From Eutrigla gurnardus (taxonomy: Eukaryota > Chordata > Actinopteri > Perciformes > Triglidae): a DNA stretch of 64,000 nt. Location of the stretch: NCBI GenBank assembly GCA_963514095.1, contig OY741280.1, positions 21,114,554 to 21,178,553 of the forward strand, in the 5' to 3' direction. Position numbers and translations under genes: made by a program. This document shows positions 1 through 11,621 of this stretch, piece by piece (position 1 is the stretch's first letter; each line of letters opens with the position of its first letter). Under the pieces are notes generated by a model. It was not told where the DNA came from, searched no databases, and was given only the letters and a program-made list of their open reading frames with translations.

Positions 1-255
1 CGCGAGACTGATTAATTGACTGCGCAAGTGCCCGTATCACCGGTAGAGTAAATCACACAGACACTTTCTCAGCACCACGAAGGAACTCTCCGTTTCTCGA
101 TGTTTCTACTGACACGAGGCGCCATTTTGCTAAAGACAAACATCAATGAAAACACACTTGGAGCTCTTGTTTGTTGTCGACAGCCTGACTGAACACAAGC
201 AGACTAAGACACTACTGCAGAGTATGTGATCTTCATTCAAACATTTCTGCACATT

Positions 256-562
256 TACATTTACATTTACATTTAGGTCATTTAGCAGACGCTTTTGTCC
301 AAAGCGACTTACAATAAGTACATTTGTCAAAAGAAGGAAACAAAGAAACCACAACATATCATTGCCGATAAAGTAAGAGCTAAAAATAGAACAAGTGTTA
401 GGTCCTCATCTGAGTAAAGTAGTACCTTAAGAGCAACAGTGCTACGATCAGAGTGCTATAGGTAAGTTTTTTTTGGGGGGGGGGGGGCGGTCATGCTAGA
501 GTCGAGGTGAAGTCTGAACAGGTGAGTCTTGAGCCTTTTTCGGAAGATGGCAAATGACTCTG
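256..562 (+). repeat. Interspersed teleost repeat upstream of MHC copy 1
   Basis: The repeat starts with TTTACATTTACATTTAGG and continues with TCATTTAGCAGACGC, a signature common in fish genomes. It is flanked by ACATT at 251-255 and 563-567. The same insertion is at 40594-40896 in copy 2. Copy 3 has the empty site, with a single ACATT, near 50190. A G-rich homopolymer lies near 475-487. Related copies are at 12718-13005 and 54876-55171. I do not assign a repeat class. Confidence 0.75.
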
Positions 563-695
563 ACATTACATTGCATTAGCCTGCAGATGACAGGAGCAGG
601 AGGTTAAATGCTCCTTTCAGGTGCGGACAGCGTTGAGAAACCAGAATGCAAGGGTCTCCAGCGTCCTCTCACGCAGGCTGAAATAACATCGCTCC

Positions 696-772
696 ACTTT
701 AACTTTCGTTATTAACCTCAGTGGCTTTACCCGGCTATTAGTGACTCGGTGCTCAGCTAAAATCCCCATTGG
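696..772 (+). promoter_or_regulatory. MHC class I-type proximal promoter, copy 1 (damaged)
   Basis: An interferon-response-like stretch, ACTTTAACTTTCGTTATT, lies at 696-713. TGACTC at 742-747 stands where copy 3 has the CRE/X2-like TGACGTC. A Y-box core ATTGG (inverted CCAAT) follows at 768-772. The order and spacing resemble the ISRE plus X2-Y module of MHC class I promoters, but I see no convincing X1 box. The gene behind it has lost its leader exon, so this promoter may drive nothing useful. Confidence 0.5.
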
Positions 773-1952
773 CTCAGACGGAGGGTGAAGTCAGCGCTCC
801 TCCTGGTCTCAGCCTCACTTCAGCCCGGATAGAGCAGCAGACCTAGCAAACCTAAAAAATTTTTTTTTTTACCTTTCAGATGTTGTTGTAGGAGGCCTTT
901 GATGCAGAAATTTAAGAGTTTAAAAAAAAGTTTATGTATGAATTTAGAGAATAATAATATAAAAAAATTATATTGCAAAATTGGGCTTAGATGGGAGCAG
1001 AATTCCTGTATTTGTGCTCACGTCGTCTGAACAACAATTCAGAACAGCTAAGGGTTCATTTGCAAGGTTGATTGCTTACTACACTAAAAGACATTTTACT
1101 TTTTGTTGAATCTGATGAATCCAGTCCAATGAAACGGAGAGATGTTAGAAGGAAACCTTGAGAGGTTGTGTGAGTTCATGGCCATAAAGCGGGACTTACA
1201 AACAAATGTACGATCCAATAGCATTGTGAGACTGAACAATAGAACCCAATAAATAAAATAAAATAATATAAAGCTGAGAGGATTTGGTTTCACACAACAT
1301 GTTGTTTAACAACGATGTTGAGATTTAACTTCAGTTTACAGAAATCAAGATTTATGAAAGTGAGGGACAAACGGTCAGATTTGGTTTCTTGGTTCTTTCT
1401 GTATTTAAAAAAATAACTTTTATACTCAAACATCTGAAATCCACAAACACTCTGACGACAACATCAAACAAAATAAAACCTATTACTTGAATATAAAAAA
1501 TAACAAACAGCGATAGAAGAGAGAGAGAAGTAGTTCTGTTGGATTGTGTGTGCAGGAAACATTGTTCAGTGATTTGTTGAAGATAAAAACTGAGATCATG
1601 ACGTTCATCTTGTGTTGCAGAGATTCACTCTCTGAAGTATTTCTTCACGGCGTCCTCTGGAGTCCCAAACTTCCCAGAGTTTGTGGCTGTTGGGTTGGTT
1701 GATGACGTTGAGGTAACTCACTATGACAGCAACACCAGGAGATTGGAACCCAAACAGGACTGGATGAACAGAATCACAGAAGATGATCCTCAGTACTGGC
1801 AGAGTCACACTGAGAGCTGTGTGGTTGTTCAGCAGGTCGACAAAAACAAAATTGAAGTTACAAAGCAGCACTTCAACCAAAGTGGAGGTTTGTTTATATT
1901 TCACTTCATTCTGACAACATTTGGTTTATACTTTGATCCTGTATTTTAATAA

Positions 1953-1962
<10 letters not shown>

Positions 1963-2008
<46 letters not shown>
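1963..2008 (+). repeat. (CA)n microsatellite in intron 2, copy 1
   Basis: An almost pure CA repeat lies just downstream of the alpha1 exon. The matching repeats in copy 2 (about 42866-42966) and copy 3 (about 51817-51879) are longer, so array length differs between otherwise near-identical genes. Confidence 0.95.
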
Positions 2009-2010
<2 letters not shown>

Positions 2011-2568
2011 CCACTAGTTAATCAGCAGAACATTGATTATCAGTCTTTTATTTAATAAATCAGAAAACACGTTCTAGTTCCAGTTTCTCTAATTAGATAA
2101 TTTTCTGCATTTCTGTGTTTTATATAATTTTTTATTAACTCCTGTTCCGTGTTGTTCAGACAAAAGATTTGAAGATTCAACCTCAGTTCTGATTCTGGTC
2201 CACCTCAGCTCTGATGGGGCCTCAGTCCTGCTCACACTGTAGTTCATTAAAGTTAATGCTTTCTCCTTCATTGACGTGATGTTTAGTGTCATTTCCACAC
2301 AGAAATAATTCTGAGCTTTTTAATTCTTTAATTCTCTATAAAATATCTATTTTACAAGATTACATTAGAACACATCATGATAATGTTTAATATGGCCCAG
2401 TGCTCTTTGTTACTGAATAATGATGATCATAATGTAACGCAATGCGATCTCCTTGAACGTGATTAGCTGTTAGCTCTGTTATTTAGCCAATTAGGTAACC
2501 GGTGTCTCCTGATGATTTGAATTTGTATTTGCTGTTTACAAGATGGATCAGCAACTAGAAAGAGTTAA

Positions 2569-2850
2569 CATGAATACAACCTATATTGAGCACATACAAA
2601 TCTTCCAGTTTGTTTAATTATATGTGGGCCCTCTACCGGGTCACTATAAGTCTTGGGGCTACTTGGCCTGAAAACGTTGAAGACCTCTGGTCTAGAGGGG
2701 TAAAATACGATGGCAAAGCGAAGCTGGAACACTTTATGTTCACAATGACCAGGCAAAGCGAACTGCAACACGGACTTGAAGCGAACCGTACTCAGACCAT
2801 CTCCCCCTGAGACGTCCACACTGTCCAGGTGATGGTTGGCTTTCATGGAG
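2569..2850 (+). repeat. Repeat relic conserved in intron 2 of all three copies
   Basis: A ~280-base block starting near CATGAATACAACCTATATTG is found here and again at about 43722-44004 and 61480-61760. In copy 2 it continues to the left (43525-43722) into sequence with CCGGGACCCCTAGGAGG, which is typical of an old fish transposon. In copy 3 it directly follows a different repeat. It has short open frames on both strands, but nothing points to a gene. It is probably an old transposon fragment carried along in the duplications. Confidence 0.5.
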
Positions 2851-2949
2851 CCAATAACAGCAGCAGGTGTAGCTCCTCTGTTGTCTGTGGATCAGTGTGT
2901 CTCCATGGAAACGATGTGATATTAACTGATGATCTCACTCTGGTTTAAT

Positions 2950-2950
<1 letters not shown>

Positions 2951-3003
<53 letters not shown>
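2951..3003 (+). repeat. (CT)n microsatellite forming the alpha2 splice acceptor tract, copy 1
   Basis: Uninterrupted CT repeats run to the CAG that ends intron 2 (the exon starts at 3006), so the microsatellite serves as the polypyrimidine tract. The copy 2 array (44104-44169) and copy 3 array (61861-61918) are longer. Confidence 0.9.
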
Positions 3004-3005
<2 letters not shown>

Positions 3006-5672
3006 GTGTCCACATTCTCCAGAAGATATTTGGCTGTGAATGGGATGATGAGACCAATGAAGGAAATGGTTTCTTTCAATATGGTTATGATGGAGAAGAC
3101 TTCATTGCGTTTGACCTGAAGACAAAGAGATGGATCGTTCCAAAACAACAGGCTGTCATCACCAATCACAAGTGGGATATTAATAAAGCTTGGCTAGAAC
3201 GGGATAAACACTACATCACCTATCGTTGTCCTGAGTTACTGAAGAAGTATTTGAAGTACGGGAGGAGCTCTCTGCTGAGAAAAGGTAGAATCCCTGTCAC
3301 TGCCCTGTTCCTGTCTGTCTCAGTTCCTGTCTCTGTCTTCGTCTCACCCTCTGTCCTACCTTCCTCATCTGGGCGCCCTCACACCAGGGCCATCTGATCC
3401 GTACTGTGCCTCGGCACTGTTACCTGTTGTACATACGTCATCACGTCGTAATACAACACACGTATGGCTTGATGTTGTTCTCAGGGAGCGCCGTCTCCAA
3501 GTCATCACAACAGAGATCGACACAGAGAACATGACTGAAACTTTACTGACAAGTCACATCTGCATATATTTCTCGTGTATGTGTCACTAAGGCATTTCAG
3601 ATACATCAGACATGATCATTAATACACAGCAGATCATAATAATAAGGATAAAGAACCTCTAACCCGTCTCTCTCTCCTCAGACCTTCCCTCAGTGTCCTT
3701 CCTCCAGAAGACTCCCTCCTCTCCAATCAGCTGCCACGCTACAGGTTTCTACCCTCAAAGAGCCGCACTGTTCTGGAGGAGAGATGGAGAGGATCTCCAT
3801 GAGGACGTGGACCTCGGAGAGATCCTCCCCAACCACGATGGAACCTTCCAGATGAGTGCCGACCTGAAACTCTCAGTGGCAGCTGAAGACCGGAGCAGGT
3901 ACGAGTGTGTGTTTAAGCTCTCTGGTGTGAAGGAGGACAAAATCACCACACTGGACGTCATCAGGATCAACGAAGGTGAGACTGAGACCAGAAGTGATGA
4001 GAAACATTATTAGAAACATAATAATCAAACCACAGTTCAGAGGTCGTAGGTGCCGTATTGAATGAACTACTGGTCAGTTTTAGAGGATGAGTAGAATGAT
4101 TTAATAACTGGATGAATGTATGTATCTGTCAGGAGATCAGTCGGGATCAAGTTTTCAAAAGGACCAACAAACACACTGAATACAGGATTGTGGTCCGGTT
4201 GACAAATGGAGGTTCTTCTCCTGGAACCTGCTTCATCTGTTCAGGTTGTGACTATTTCCTCTTGTTTTGTGCTCAACAGAGAAGCCCACTGACATGACCA
4301 CCGTCATCATCGTCATCGCTGCAGTCGTACTTCTTGCTCTCGTCCTCGCTGGGATTGGATTCGTGGTTCACAAAAAGAGGAACTGTAAGACCCAAACGGA
4401 GACGTTGTCTCATCTCTTCTTGATTTCAGGCTTTGAGTTGGTGACTTTATCCAGCAAACTTCAACAACAAGCGCTATAAGGCCACGACTAGAAGACACAA
4501 ACTCATATTCAAGTTCAACACTCATTATTATTTTTATTGTCAGATTCAGGTTTCATCACATTTGCTCCTATTTTTCATGTATTTTGTTTAATCCCAGTTT
4601 TTCTTTCAGACAAATGCCCGCATACTTGTTAGTACATCTTGTTTTATTATATTTAACTTTTTTTTTGTTGCGTTGATTTCCAAAAGTGGCTTTCACTGTG
4701 TGCTAAAGTTGGTCAAGGTTTAATTCCTGCTGAAAACAAAATGTGAAGCGACCAGCAGCATGGGGTGCAAGGCTCAGAGAAACAGCGCCCTCTGCTGCTG
4801 CTGCTGTAGTCACCATGTCGTCTGGTCTCTCACGTACTTAACAAAGTCTGCGTTCATGCTGATGAGTGTTCAAGTTGTTACTAGATAAGAGTTGGTGCTG
4901 TGTGTCGGTTCAATGCAGCAAAGTCATTGGAAACAGTTTAAACTTCATTTCTAAACAATGTAGATATAGTTGAGAGTGTCATCTTTTATTTTTAATTCCA
5001 GATTACCTCATCTAAATAAACAGAGGTTGTTGTAGATTGTATTTAAAATGTTATTCTTTGACTAGATCCTCATACCGACTGTGGTTTACACTGAGCTTTA
5101 ATTCCCGATTCAAACTTTAAATAATAATAACAGTTAAAAGTAATAATCACTTGAAAAGCAGTCGCTCCCTATATTTTAAATTTTCATTCCAACTGCATGG
5201 AAGGATGAATGAATGAAATGTTGCGGTGAAGGAGGATTCTCTTATTTGTGTACTTTATTGCTTACAAATTATGTTGTTCAACTACAATATTAATACATTG
5301 TATAGTGAAAAGGTTAAGTAGAAAATAATAAGAATGAAATGAATACAAAATAAAAGGTTAGGCTAGTATGATGCTGCAGATATACTGTGAATGTGTATAT
5401 ATATGTGAGTAGTAACACTATAGACTAGAGAATGTCATGACAGTCACCCAGGATTGGCCTTGTGTTGATTTATTTTGTTCTGTTTTTTAGACAAGAAGAC
5501 CCCATCTGAGACTTCAACTACAGGATCGTTGATTAACCAATCAGGTCCATATCCATCTGTTTGTCCGTACAAAACGCTTCTTTATCTGATTTTGTCCTTT
5601 ACTTGACTATTGTTTTGTATTTTGGTCTCTTCAGACTCAGAGTTCAAGCAGCAACACACCGTTGGATAAAAG

Positions 5673-8383
5673 GTAACTAATGTGTGACGTCTGTACTATC
5701 CCAGTGGTTTCACACCTTCCATTTCTGATACCTTATTGCCATATTATTACATTTTGCACTGTTCATTTTTAATGCTTGTGTATTTGGCAGATGTGAGTGA
5801 CTGCAGGAAGAGGAGGGTGAACTTCAGTCCATAACTTCAGACTCTGTTATGTACAAAGTTTGACACAATCTGAAATCAAATATAAACAAAAGAGCCGGAT
5901 CACCGACAAAACCGGTTTAATGTCCCCTAAATTCATGTGGCCAAAACATTAACGTTGCCAAACGCAGCAAGGCTTTAAAAGGAGCAATAATCAATATTTG
6001 AGAATTAAAAATGTATCAAATGACGATGCGTAATTTGAAAAGCGACTTGTCCGAGGATTATTGATGCTGTCAGTGATGTCATCGTAGATGCTCATTGATT
6101 GGAAAACGACATTTCAAAATTAGGTTGGTATATATTTTACAAGTACGTTTTGGATTTTTGCTTTTTGTTTTAGTTTACAAAATGTAATTTTGAGGTTTGT
6201 GTGTTCATCTATAAATAATACAGCATAGCTGAACTTTAATACTTTTAAATACTTTTTAATGCTGTCAGGCTTTTCACAAATGTAAATTCACATGTCGACA
6301 CACATCCATGAACGTGCATTCACATTTTCATATCTACACTCGTAGCATCCGGCAGTTTGATGATAACGAGAGATAACAGATATTAGAGTTTTTCTCTCCG
6401 TTGTTGGATCAGTGTTGCCGACCTTGACACACACACACACACACACACATTATATACTTCAGAGTTTATTTTCCACTTGTGTGAATAGTTTGTATATTTC
6501 TTGAAAACGTAAGATTGGTTTAAGATGATTGACTTCCTAGAGGTTTTTCTTTGTGTATCTGGAATATGATGATGTGTCAAACAGCCTGTTTTCTCCAAAC
6601 GGCGAATGATTGACGCAACAATTCGTCGTCCCGTCGCTGCAATAAGAACGCCTTTCTAGCTTCTTGTTAGTCGTTCGTACACCACGGCGTCTGCACTGCA
6701 ACGTAAACGCATCTGCATGAAGAAGCAGCGTCGTGAACAAGTGAGGACGTTTAGAACGCGAGTCTGCCGGTGGAGGGTCAAACAAACACACGACTTGCAC
6801 CAAGGAGACCGGTGTCCCAGACCCGTGTCCCAGACCCGTGTCCCGGAGCGTTGCTGCTTTCTTTTAAAAGTTCATAGTTTCACGACGCGTTTCCTGTTAA
6901 CTTGTTTCCGTACATATGCGGCGTAGATTACGTACTGATTTGAAGCCCGCCCGTGAAGTTTTCCTAAATCTAACTTAGTCATGCGACCGCTTCGCTGTGG
7001 CTTAACGACGTGGGAAAAGCCTGAAATGCTTAATAACGGCACGTGGAAATGTGCTGTTTATTCTCTGCCTCATGACATCAACACTCCACTTCCATCCCCA
7101 CTTTCTAATCTCACTGGAAAACATATCTATTTAGACAAGCCTCCTCCCTTTAATTCAGTTGCTCCTTCTACACTGTTTTATTAGGGTTTGCTCGCTGTGA
7201 TGAATGTCTGATTGATGCTCTCATTGTTTTTATTTTACTTTGTATGGTGACCTTGAGTGTTTAGAAAGGCGCCCATAAAGGAAATAAATTATTATTATTT
7301 GTTCACATGAGATCTGGTTGTTTCATCTCTTTTGATGTGTTTTTGAAATATATTTATATTTTTTATATATTTATATTTATGATGGGGGGTCCTTAAAGCC
7401 TTCTGGGCTGTTTGGAGCTTCTCAGCACACTGATGGTGAAAATGAAATGAGATGTTTCTGAAAGTATGTCCTGCTGGTGTTTTGGGACAGCGGACGTCTG
7501 CTCTCTTAGTTTGGTAGAAACTGAGCAGCGATGCTCAGAATCACTTCTGGTGTTGCATCAAGTAGATGATTGTACAACTAAGTTGCTCAATTTCATTATT
7601 TTTCTACTTTGTTTTTTTTTTGTCAATAAATTGTCTGATATTCCAAAATGCTGTCTTTTTGTGATTCCATATATGCTTACAGATCTTGTGATATTCAGTT
7701 TATTGATATGAAGGATATTGATTATTGGCATATGTATACTAACTGAAGCAACAGGAAGTAAAGAAGGACAACCCAAGACAGAAGGACTACAAAATAAAAC
7801 AGGAAACCAACAACAACAAGAGACAGAAACTACAAAACAACAGGTGAAACAAAAAAACCCCAAGATCATCACATTCGTTCACTTTAAATGTTGCCCTCAC
7901 AAGGAATTGTGGGTCGGTGTAATCTCCTTTCCTTTCGTAAAGGAAGATCTGTTGCATCCTATGCTAAAGGAGATCTGAAAGGAAGCATTGCAGCTCCCTT
8001 CCTTCAAATTTAGAGAATTCATTTTTATCATGGCGGCCACTTGTTTACTTCCGGGTCACTTCCTAAGCAAAAAAACAAGAGTCCCAAAAACAGGCAGGCA
8101 AAAACCCACAAAAAGGAATACGACAGCAGGGATAACAGGCCAAACCACAAGGAACATACTAGACCAAATACACAGAAGGAACTGACAAGGAAACAGAGGG
8201 AATACACAGACTACATACACCAGGACTGATTAGGAACGGGGCTCAGGTGGGAAAACATGAGGGCAGGCTTACGAGACAATCAGACACAGCTGATATTGGA
8301 ATATTAGGAATAGCTTGTCGTTCCTTGGATCTCCAAAAGTAGAGCCAATGCCAAAGCTTTCAGCCAACAAACTCCTCTTCTGT
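5673..8383. other. 3' flank of MHC copy 1
   Basis: The last exon equivalent starts at 5791 after TTTGGCAG and would encode only a few residues. The rest is shared with copy 2 at 47129-49631. It holds short repeats, a CA tract near 6427-6447, a poly-A signal-like AATAAA near 7283, and A-rich repeat tails near 7735-8230. I find no convincing protein-coding gene in it. The open frames here are short and differ between the copies. Confidence 0.6.
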
Positions 8384-8894
8384 GGTAGGCTACTGTACTG
8401 AAGAAAGTACAGGAGCATATAAAGGACTGTATAATTACCAAAGGGATGTAATCTGACTCAAGGAATTTATAACCAAAGAATATAATACCTATGTACGTAT
8501 TTAACTAAGAGTGAGAGGAGACCAAAAGCTACGTTTAACAATTTAGTCGAAACTGCCGGATACAAAGGGGGCGTTGAAGAGGGGGGACACCTCCCTTGTA
8601 GCTGGGGTGAAGATCGGCGGTGCTGCCTGGTAGGGGGGTTTGAACCCGCCTCACGAACCTCGTCTGGATCGAGGGAGACCAGCCTCTTCCTGGGTCCCTC
8701 TGGCGACGGGGCCGCGAGTGCGTGCTCCTGGATAGCGCTCTTCCCCACGAGAAACACTAGCGGGCGAACGGACGGCAAACGCACCTCCGTCTGCCGATAC
8801 ACCGGGCTGCCGACAGCACAAAACACACGAATATTCTAATTTGCTATAGTTCTCGACTTTACGTCCGCACCGTGCGGTTTCCAACTGCAGGTTG
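8384..8894. other. Unassigned segment between MHC copy 1 and the provirus
   Basis: Homology to copy 2 stops at about 8383 and the provirus duplication starts at 8895. The sequence in between is unique in this window and GC-rich towards its right end. A 119-codon open frame runs on the minus strand (8826-8467) but has no recognisable domain. A tRNA B-box-like TTTGAACCC near 8640 is not supported by a cloverleaf that I can draw. It may be flanking sequence of the ancestral duplication joint. Confidence 0.4.
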
Positions 8895-8898
8895 CTAG

Positions 8899-9429
8899 TG
8901 TTGTGAAAAAAACAGTAAGCTTGAATATACGAGGAGAGTCTATGGGTTATATCAATAACAGCGCTTTATTAGCACAAATATCAGGAAAACATATTCCGGC
9001 AGTTATACGTGCACGGACCTAGTAGTCAACTCAACATAGGGTTGAATTCACTCAAAAGGCGCTTACAACAGAATGCGCAGCTTATTTCATTGAGACTCCG
9101 CATGAGTCTGATTGGCTCATTCTATAGATGCAGGCGGAGCGTAATTTTAGCATGCCGCGGCCTGGTTGGAGCGCTGGGTATCTCCACCCACACTGGCTCA
9201 TACGATCCATCCCTCTGGGTGCTGTCATCTATGTATGTGTGTGTATGTTGTCGAGATGCACATATATCATATACTCCTCCCCTGTGCGGCTTCCGCTAAG
9301 GAATGTATCCTTGGTATGTTGTTTGACCCCTGCCCTTGCTGCTCTCTCGCCTGTGCCTGTGTGTGTGTATGTGTGTGTAGTAATTTAAAACATGTGTGAT
9401 TAGCTCATGTATTTACATTTTTCTCCACA
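8899..9429 (-). repeat. Provirus 3' LTR (intact)
   Basis: On the + strand it begins TGTTGTG and ends TCCACA, so it has TG..CA ends. A minus-strand AATAAA poly-A signal lies near 8970. Its only difference from the right LTR is A versus C near 9170, in a GTTGG(A/C)GCGCTGG context. It flanks the unassigned segment on the left and the polypurine tract on the right. Confidence 0.95.
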
Positions 9430-9448
9430 AATCCCCCTTTTCACACCA
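9430..9448 (-). promoter_or_regulatory. Provirus polypurine tract
   Basis: On the minus strand the purine run GAAAAGGGGGATT directly precedes the 3' LTR. This is the usual primer site for plus-strand DNA synthesis in retroviruses. Confidence 0.85.
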
Positions 9449-9468
9449 ACTAGGTGTGAACATTTTGT

Positions 9469-11621
9469 TTAAAGGTACTCTTTTCCTTCCTCGTCTTCCA
9501 TGTCCAGGCTCCCATCCTCAAGTTCCTCATTAGCTAGTAGGGGCATCATATATTTTGGTGGGTCTTTTTCTTTAGTCAGTGCAGTTTGCACTAACCTGGA
9601 AACCATGGTTCTCAGACATGGAATGCAGCAGCACCCACAGGTGACTAGTATGGCCAGGAAGATGGCTATTGAGGCTGCTAAAGATATTATTACCGCTTTC
9701 CATTTTCCAAACACTACTTCCATCCATTTGGTGAACGGGTCATCGACCCCTGATGCTTCGTGCATTTCTTTGGAGAGTGCTCTTAGGTTTTCTAATGCTC
9801 AAGTGACTGAGCCATCTGGGGCCGTGTTATTGGGGATTATGGTACAGCAAAGTTTTCCGAACATGGCACAGACACCCCCTTTTTCAGCTAGGAGCATGTC
9901 TAGCGCCATTCTATTTTGCATAGTGATGATCGATGTGGGTGCGAGCTGCTCCGCCAGCCCCTCTACTGCATCCCTAGTGGCATTAGCGAGGCGCAAAAGA
10001 TTATAGTGGATATAGTTAATGCGGTCTACGTTTTTATTGGGGAGTATCCAGAGAAAGATCGATTCGAACCCTGCCCCTACTTGATTGGCCAATTTATACT
10101 CGTCTGGCACGCCTCGAGGGATACCTATAGCGTCCACGTATGTGGTCCCTCCAAATGGGTCTTGCAAGCTTGTGTCCCTTTTAGCAAGTATATGTCTTCT
10201 TCTTCGCCGGACGAGGGTGTTAGGTCCTGAGGGGTTTTTTATCACTCGACTGCCTATTAACGTAAGGGGCATCCCTAGTCTGACCATGGCGCAGGTGCCT
10301 ATGGTGGTGTCGGCCTCTACTCGAGAATAGAGACGCAACCCTCCACAATAGTAAAACAGTCCCGCTCGGGCCCAAGGTCCTATCACATCCCCAGATGTTG
10401 TCCTATTACACCAATCTGAGGGTATGTTTCCCACATTAACTTTTGGTTTGCTGCTGGTGAAGTTGAAACACTGATACCTGGGATCTTTTCCTTTTATGGC
10501 GGTAAAATAGCCGGCCCTAGTTTTATTATCAATGGGTGGGAAGACTGATGCCAGGGATTGGCATCCTGAGGGTGTGGCTTTTCTGGTTAAGTTCATCATA
10601 CATTCATAACCTACTTTGTCTTTGTCTGGATATAAGGGGGCAGGTTCGACGAACATGGCAGGACGCGCAGCCGCGCATGCTACACATCCCGCACGTTCTG
10701 GCGCTTAGCATTATCCGTAATTCACCTCAACCAAATGTTACTTTCTCCGAAGCCTGTAGCCATTTTTACGACGTCTAAAGGAGTTAATTCTGTGTAATCC
10801 TGGGTCATCACTATCGGACTGGTAGTGGGCGGCTTTAGGGCAGTGGAATTAGCTGTGGTCGTATTCGTTGCACTACCTTTACTAGTGGGGGCGTATTTGG
10901 GCGGGTATATGTTTACTTGTATTCCTCGTATCTGGTCTTTTCCGGTGACGTCTACTCCTAATGCGATCCATATGCGATTTTTTCCCGTGGAGCTTGCCTT
11001 AATGTTATTGATAGAGAGAGTGAGCGGATTGCCGGTTGGACTGAAATCTCTTTGGAACGAAATGTGGTCCCAAAACTCGCTGTGTGGGAATCGGGTAAAA
11101 CCGGACCAAGTCCCAGTGAACTTTGTTACTAGATACCACTCGGGACAAAATGGCTGTGAATGCACCGAGAGCCCAAACCCATGTTGGAAAGCATTCCCAG
11201 TGGCCTCGCAGCTCTCCACTATTCGCGGACTATGACACAGATAGACATCGTAGCCCCGCCAACTTGCTTGGGATTCCCCGCAGTCTATCACGGAGCACAG
11301 GTCGAATGTGAACATTGTGGTATCCCCGGCAGTATAATTTAAAACTATTTTAGCACCGCACGCGACTTCGGGGATCTGGAAAGTTTTCGTTTGTTCCCTT
11401 TTGGGACGGGTTAGGTAAATGTTGGTGGAATTGTCTCGCTCTTTGTTTATTAGTTCAAGTCCTAGTAGAAGGAGTATTACCGCCACCCCGGTTACACCCA
11501 TGATCACGGTGCACATCGTTTTCCCCCTTGGGAGATAGTCTGCATATCTCCACCTCCGTCTTTCCTCCGGTGCAACAGACGGATCTCCGGAGAGTCTCCT
11601 AAAACTCCTCGGAGTCGTCAT
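9469..11621 (-). pseudogene. Provirus env, gamma-type, broken into three frames
   Basis: The surface part is open from 11621 to a TGA at 10724-10722. It has a hydrophobic signal/anchor segment at about residues 35-55 and several N-glycosylation sites. A frameshift lies near 10,675. The second frame, 10656-9799, holds the end of the surface subunit, a polybasic RRRRR cleavage site, a heptad-like helix and a CX6CC disulfide motif near 9845-9870, which together mark a gamma-type transmembrane subunit. It ends at TGA 9801-9799. The same frame continues to 9469 with a membrane-proximal region, a hydrophobic anchor followed by a cysteine cluster, and an acidic tail. The start overlaps the integrase end by about 20 bases, as is usual in simple retroviruses. 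Two stops and one frameshift make it non-functional as it stands. Confidence 0.85.

Larger units (their letters stand above)
1621..5669 (+). pseudogene. MHC class I heavy chain, copy 1, lacking its leader exon
   Basis: Exons with GT-AG borders are alpha1 1621-1887, alpha2 3006-3284, alpha3 3682-3975, membrane anchor 4280-4384, and tail exons 5491-5544 and 5635-5672. The alpha1 exon keeps the YF..AS start and the FNQSG glycosylation site. The alpha2 exon keeps both cysteines and the T-N-HKW motif. The alpha3 exon is a C1-set Ig domain with its cysteine pair. The anchor exon holds a strongly hydrophobic stretch. Two defects are visible. The stretch matching 41174-41761 of copy 2, which holds the 5' UTR, leader exon and most of intron 1, is missing between about 840 and 850. 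Tail exon 5635-5672 is 2 bases shorter than in copy 2, so the frame ends at TAA 5667-5669. Without a leader the product could not enter the ER. A misassembly or a distant replacement exon is the alternative. Confidence 0.8.
1..8383 (+). other. MHC class I tandem unit, copy 1
   Basis: This block is near-identical over long stretches, introns and downstream sequence included, to 40340-49631, and less so to 49990-64000. The window starts inside the unit: position 1 matches about 40340. Homology with copy 2 ends near 8383, after the shared segment about 70 bases long that begins around 8310. Copies 1 and 2 share a repeat insertion that copy 3 lacks, which suggests they are the more recent pair. 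The unit holds one MHC class I gene (exons 1621-5669) plus about 2.6 kb of repeat-rich downstream sequence. Confidence 0.85.

Noticed and set aside
841..852. X1-box-like CCTAGCAAAC upstream of copy 1
   Set aside because: It lies at the deletion joint, downstream of the Y-box position instead of upstream, and has no counterpart in copies 2 and 3.
2565..2846. Minus-strand 93-codon frame in intron 2, conserved in all three copies (43719-44000, 61478-61756)
   Set aside because: It sits in a transposon relic, has an overlapping open frame on the other strand, and its conservation is explained by recent duplication.
2948..3397. 149-codon frame beginning in the CT repeat
   Set aside because: The Leu-Ser run is the translated microsatellite. 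The real content is the alpha2 exon 3006-3284, read here without its splice sites.
4112..4297. 61-codon frame between the alpha3 and anchor exons, present in all copies
   Set aside because: It starts in the intron and runs into the anchor exon in the wrong phase. No splice sites support it.
8630..8660. tRNA-like B-box in the unassigned segment
   Set aside because: I could not draw a cloverleaf or find an A-box at the proper distance.
9500..11342. Several plus-strand frames across env (for example 9500-10006 and 10825-11235)
   Set aside because: They are antisense shadows of the env frames and have no domain or promoter of their own.
9469..11621. Env as a co-opted host gene
   Set aside because: It has two in-frame stops and a frameshift, and sits in an otherwise complete proviral context.
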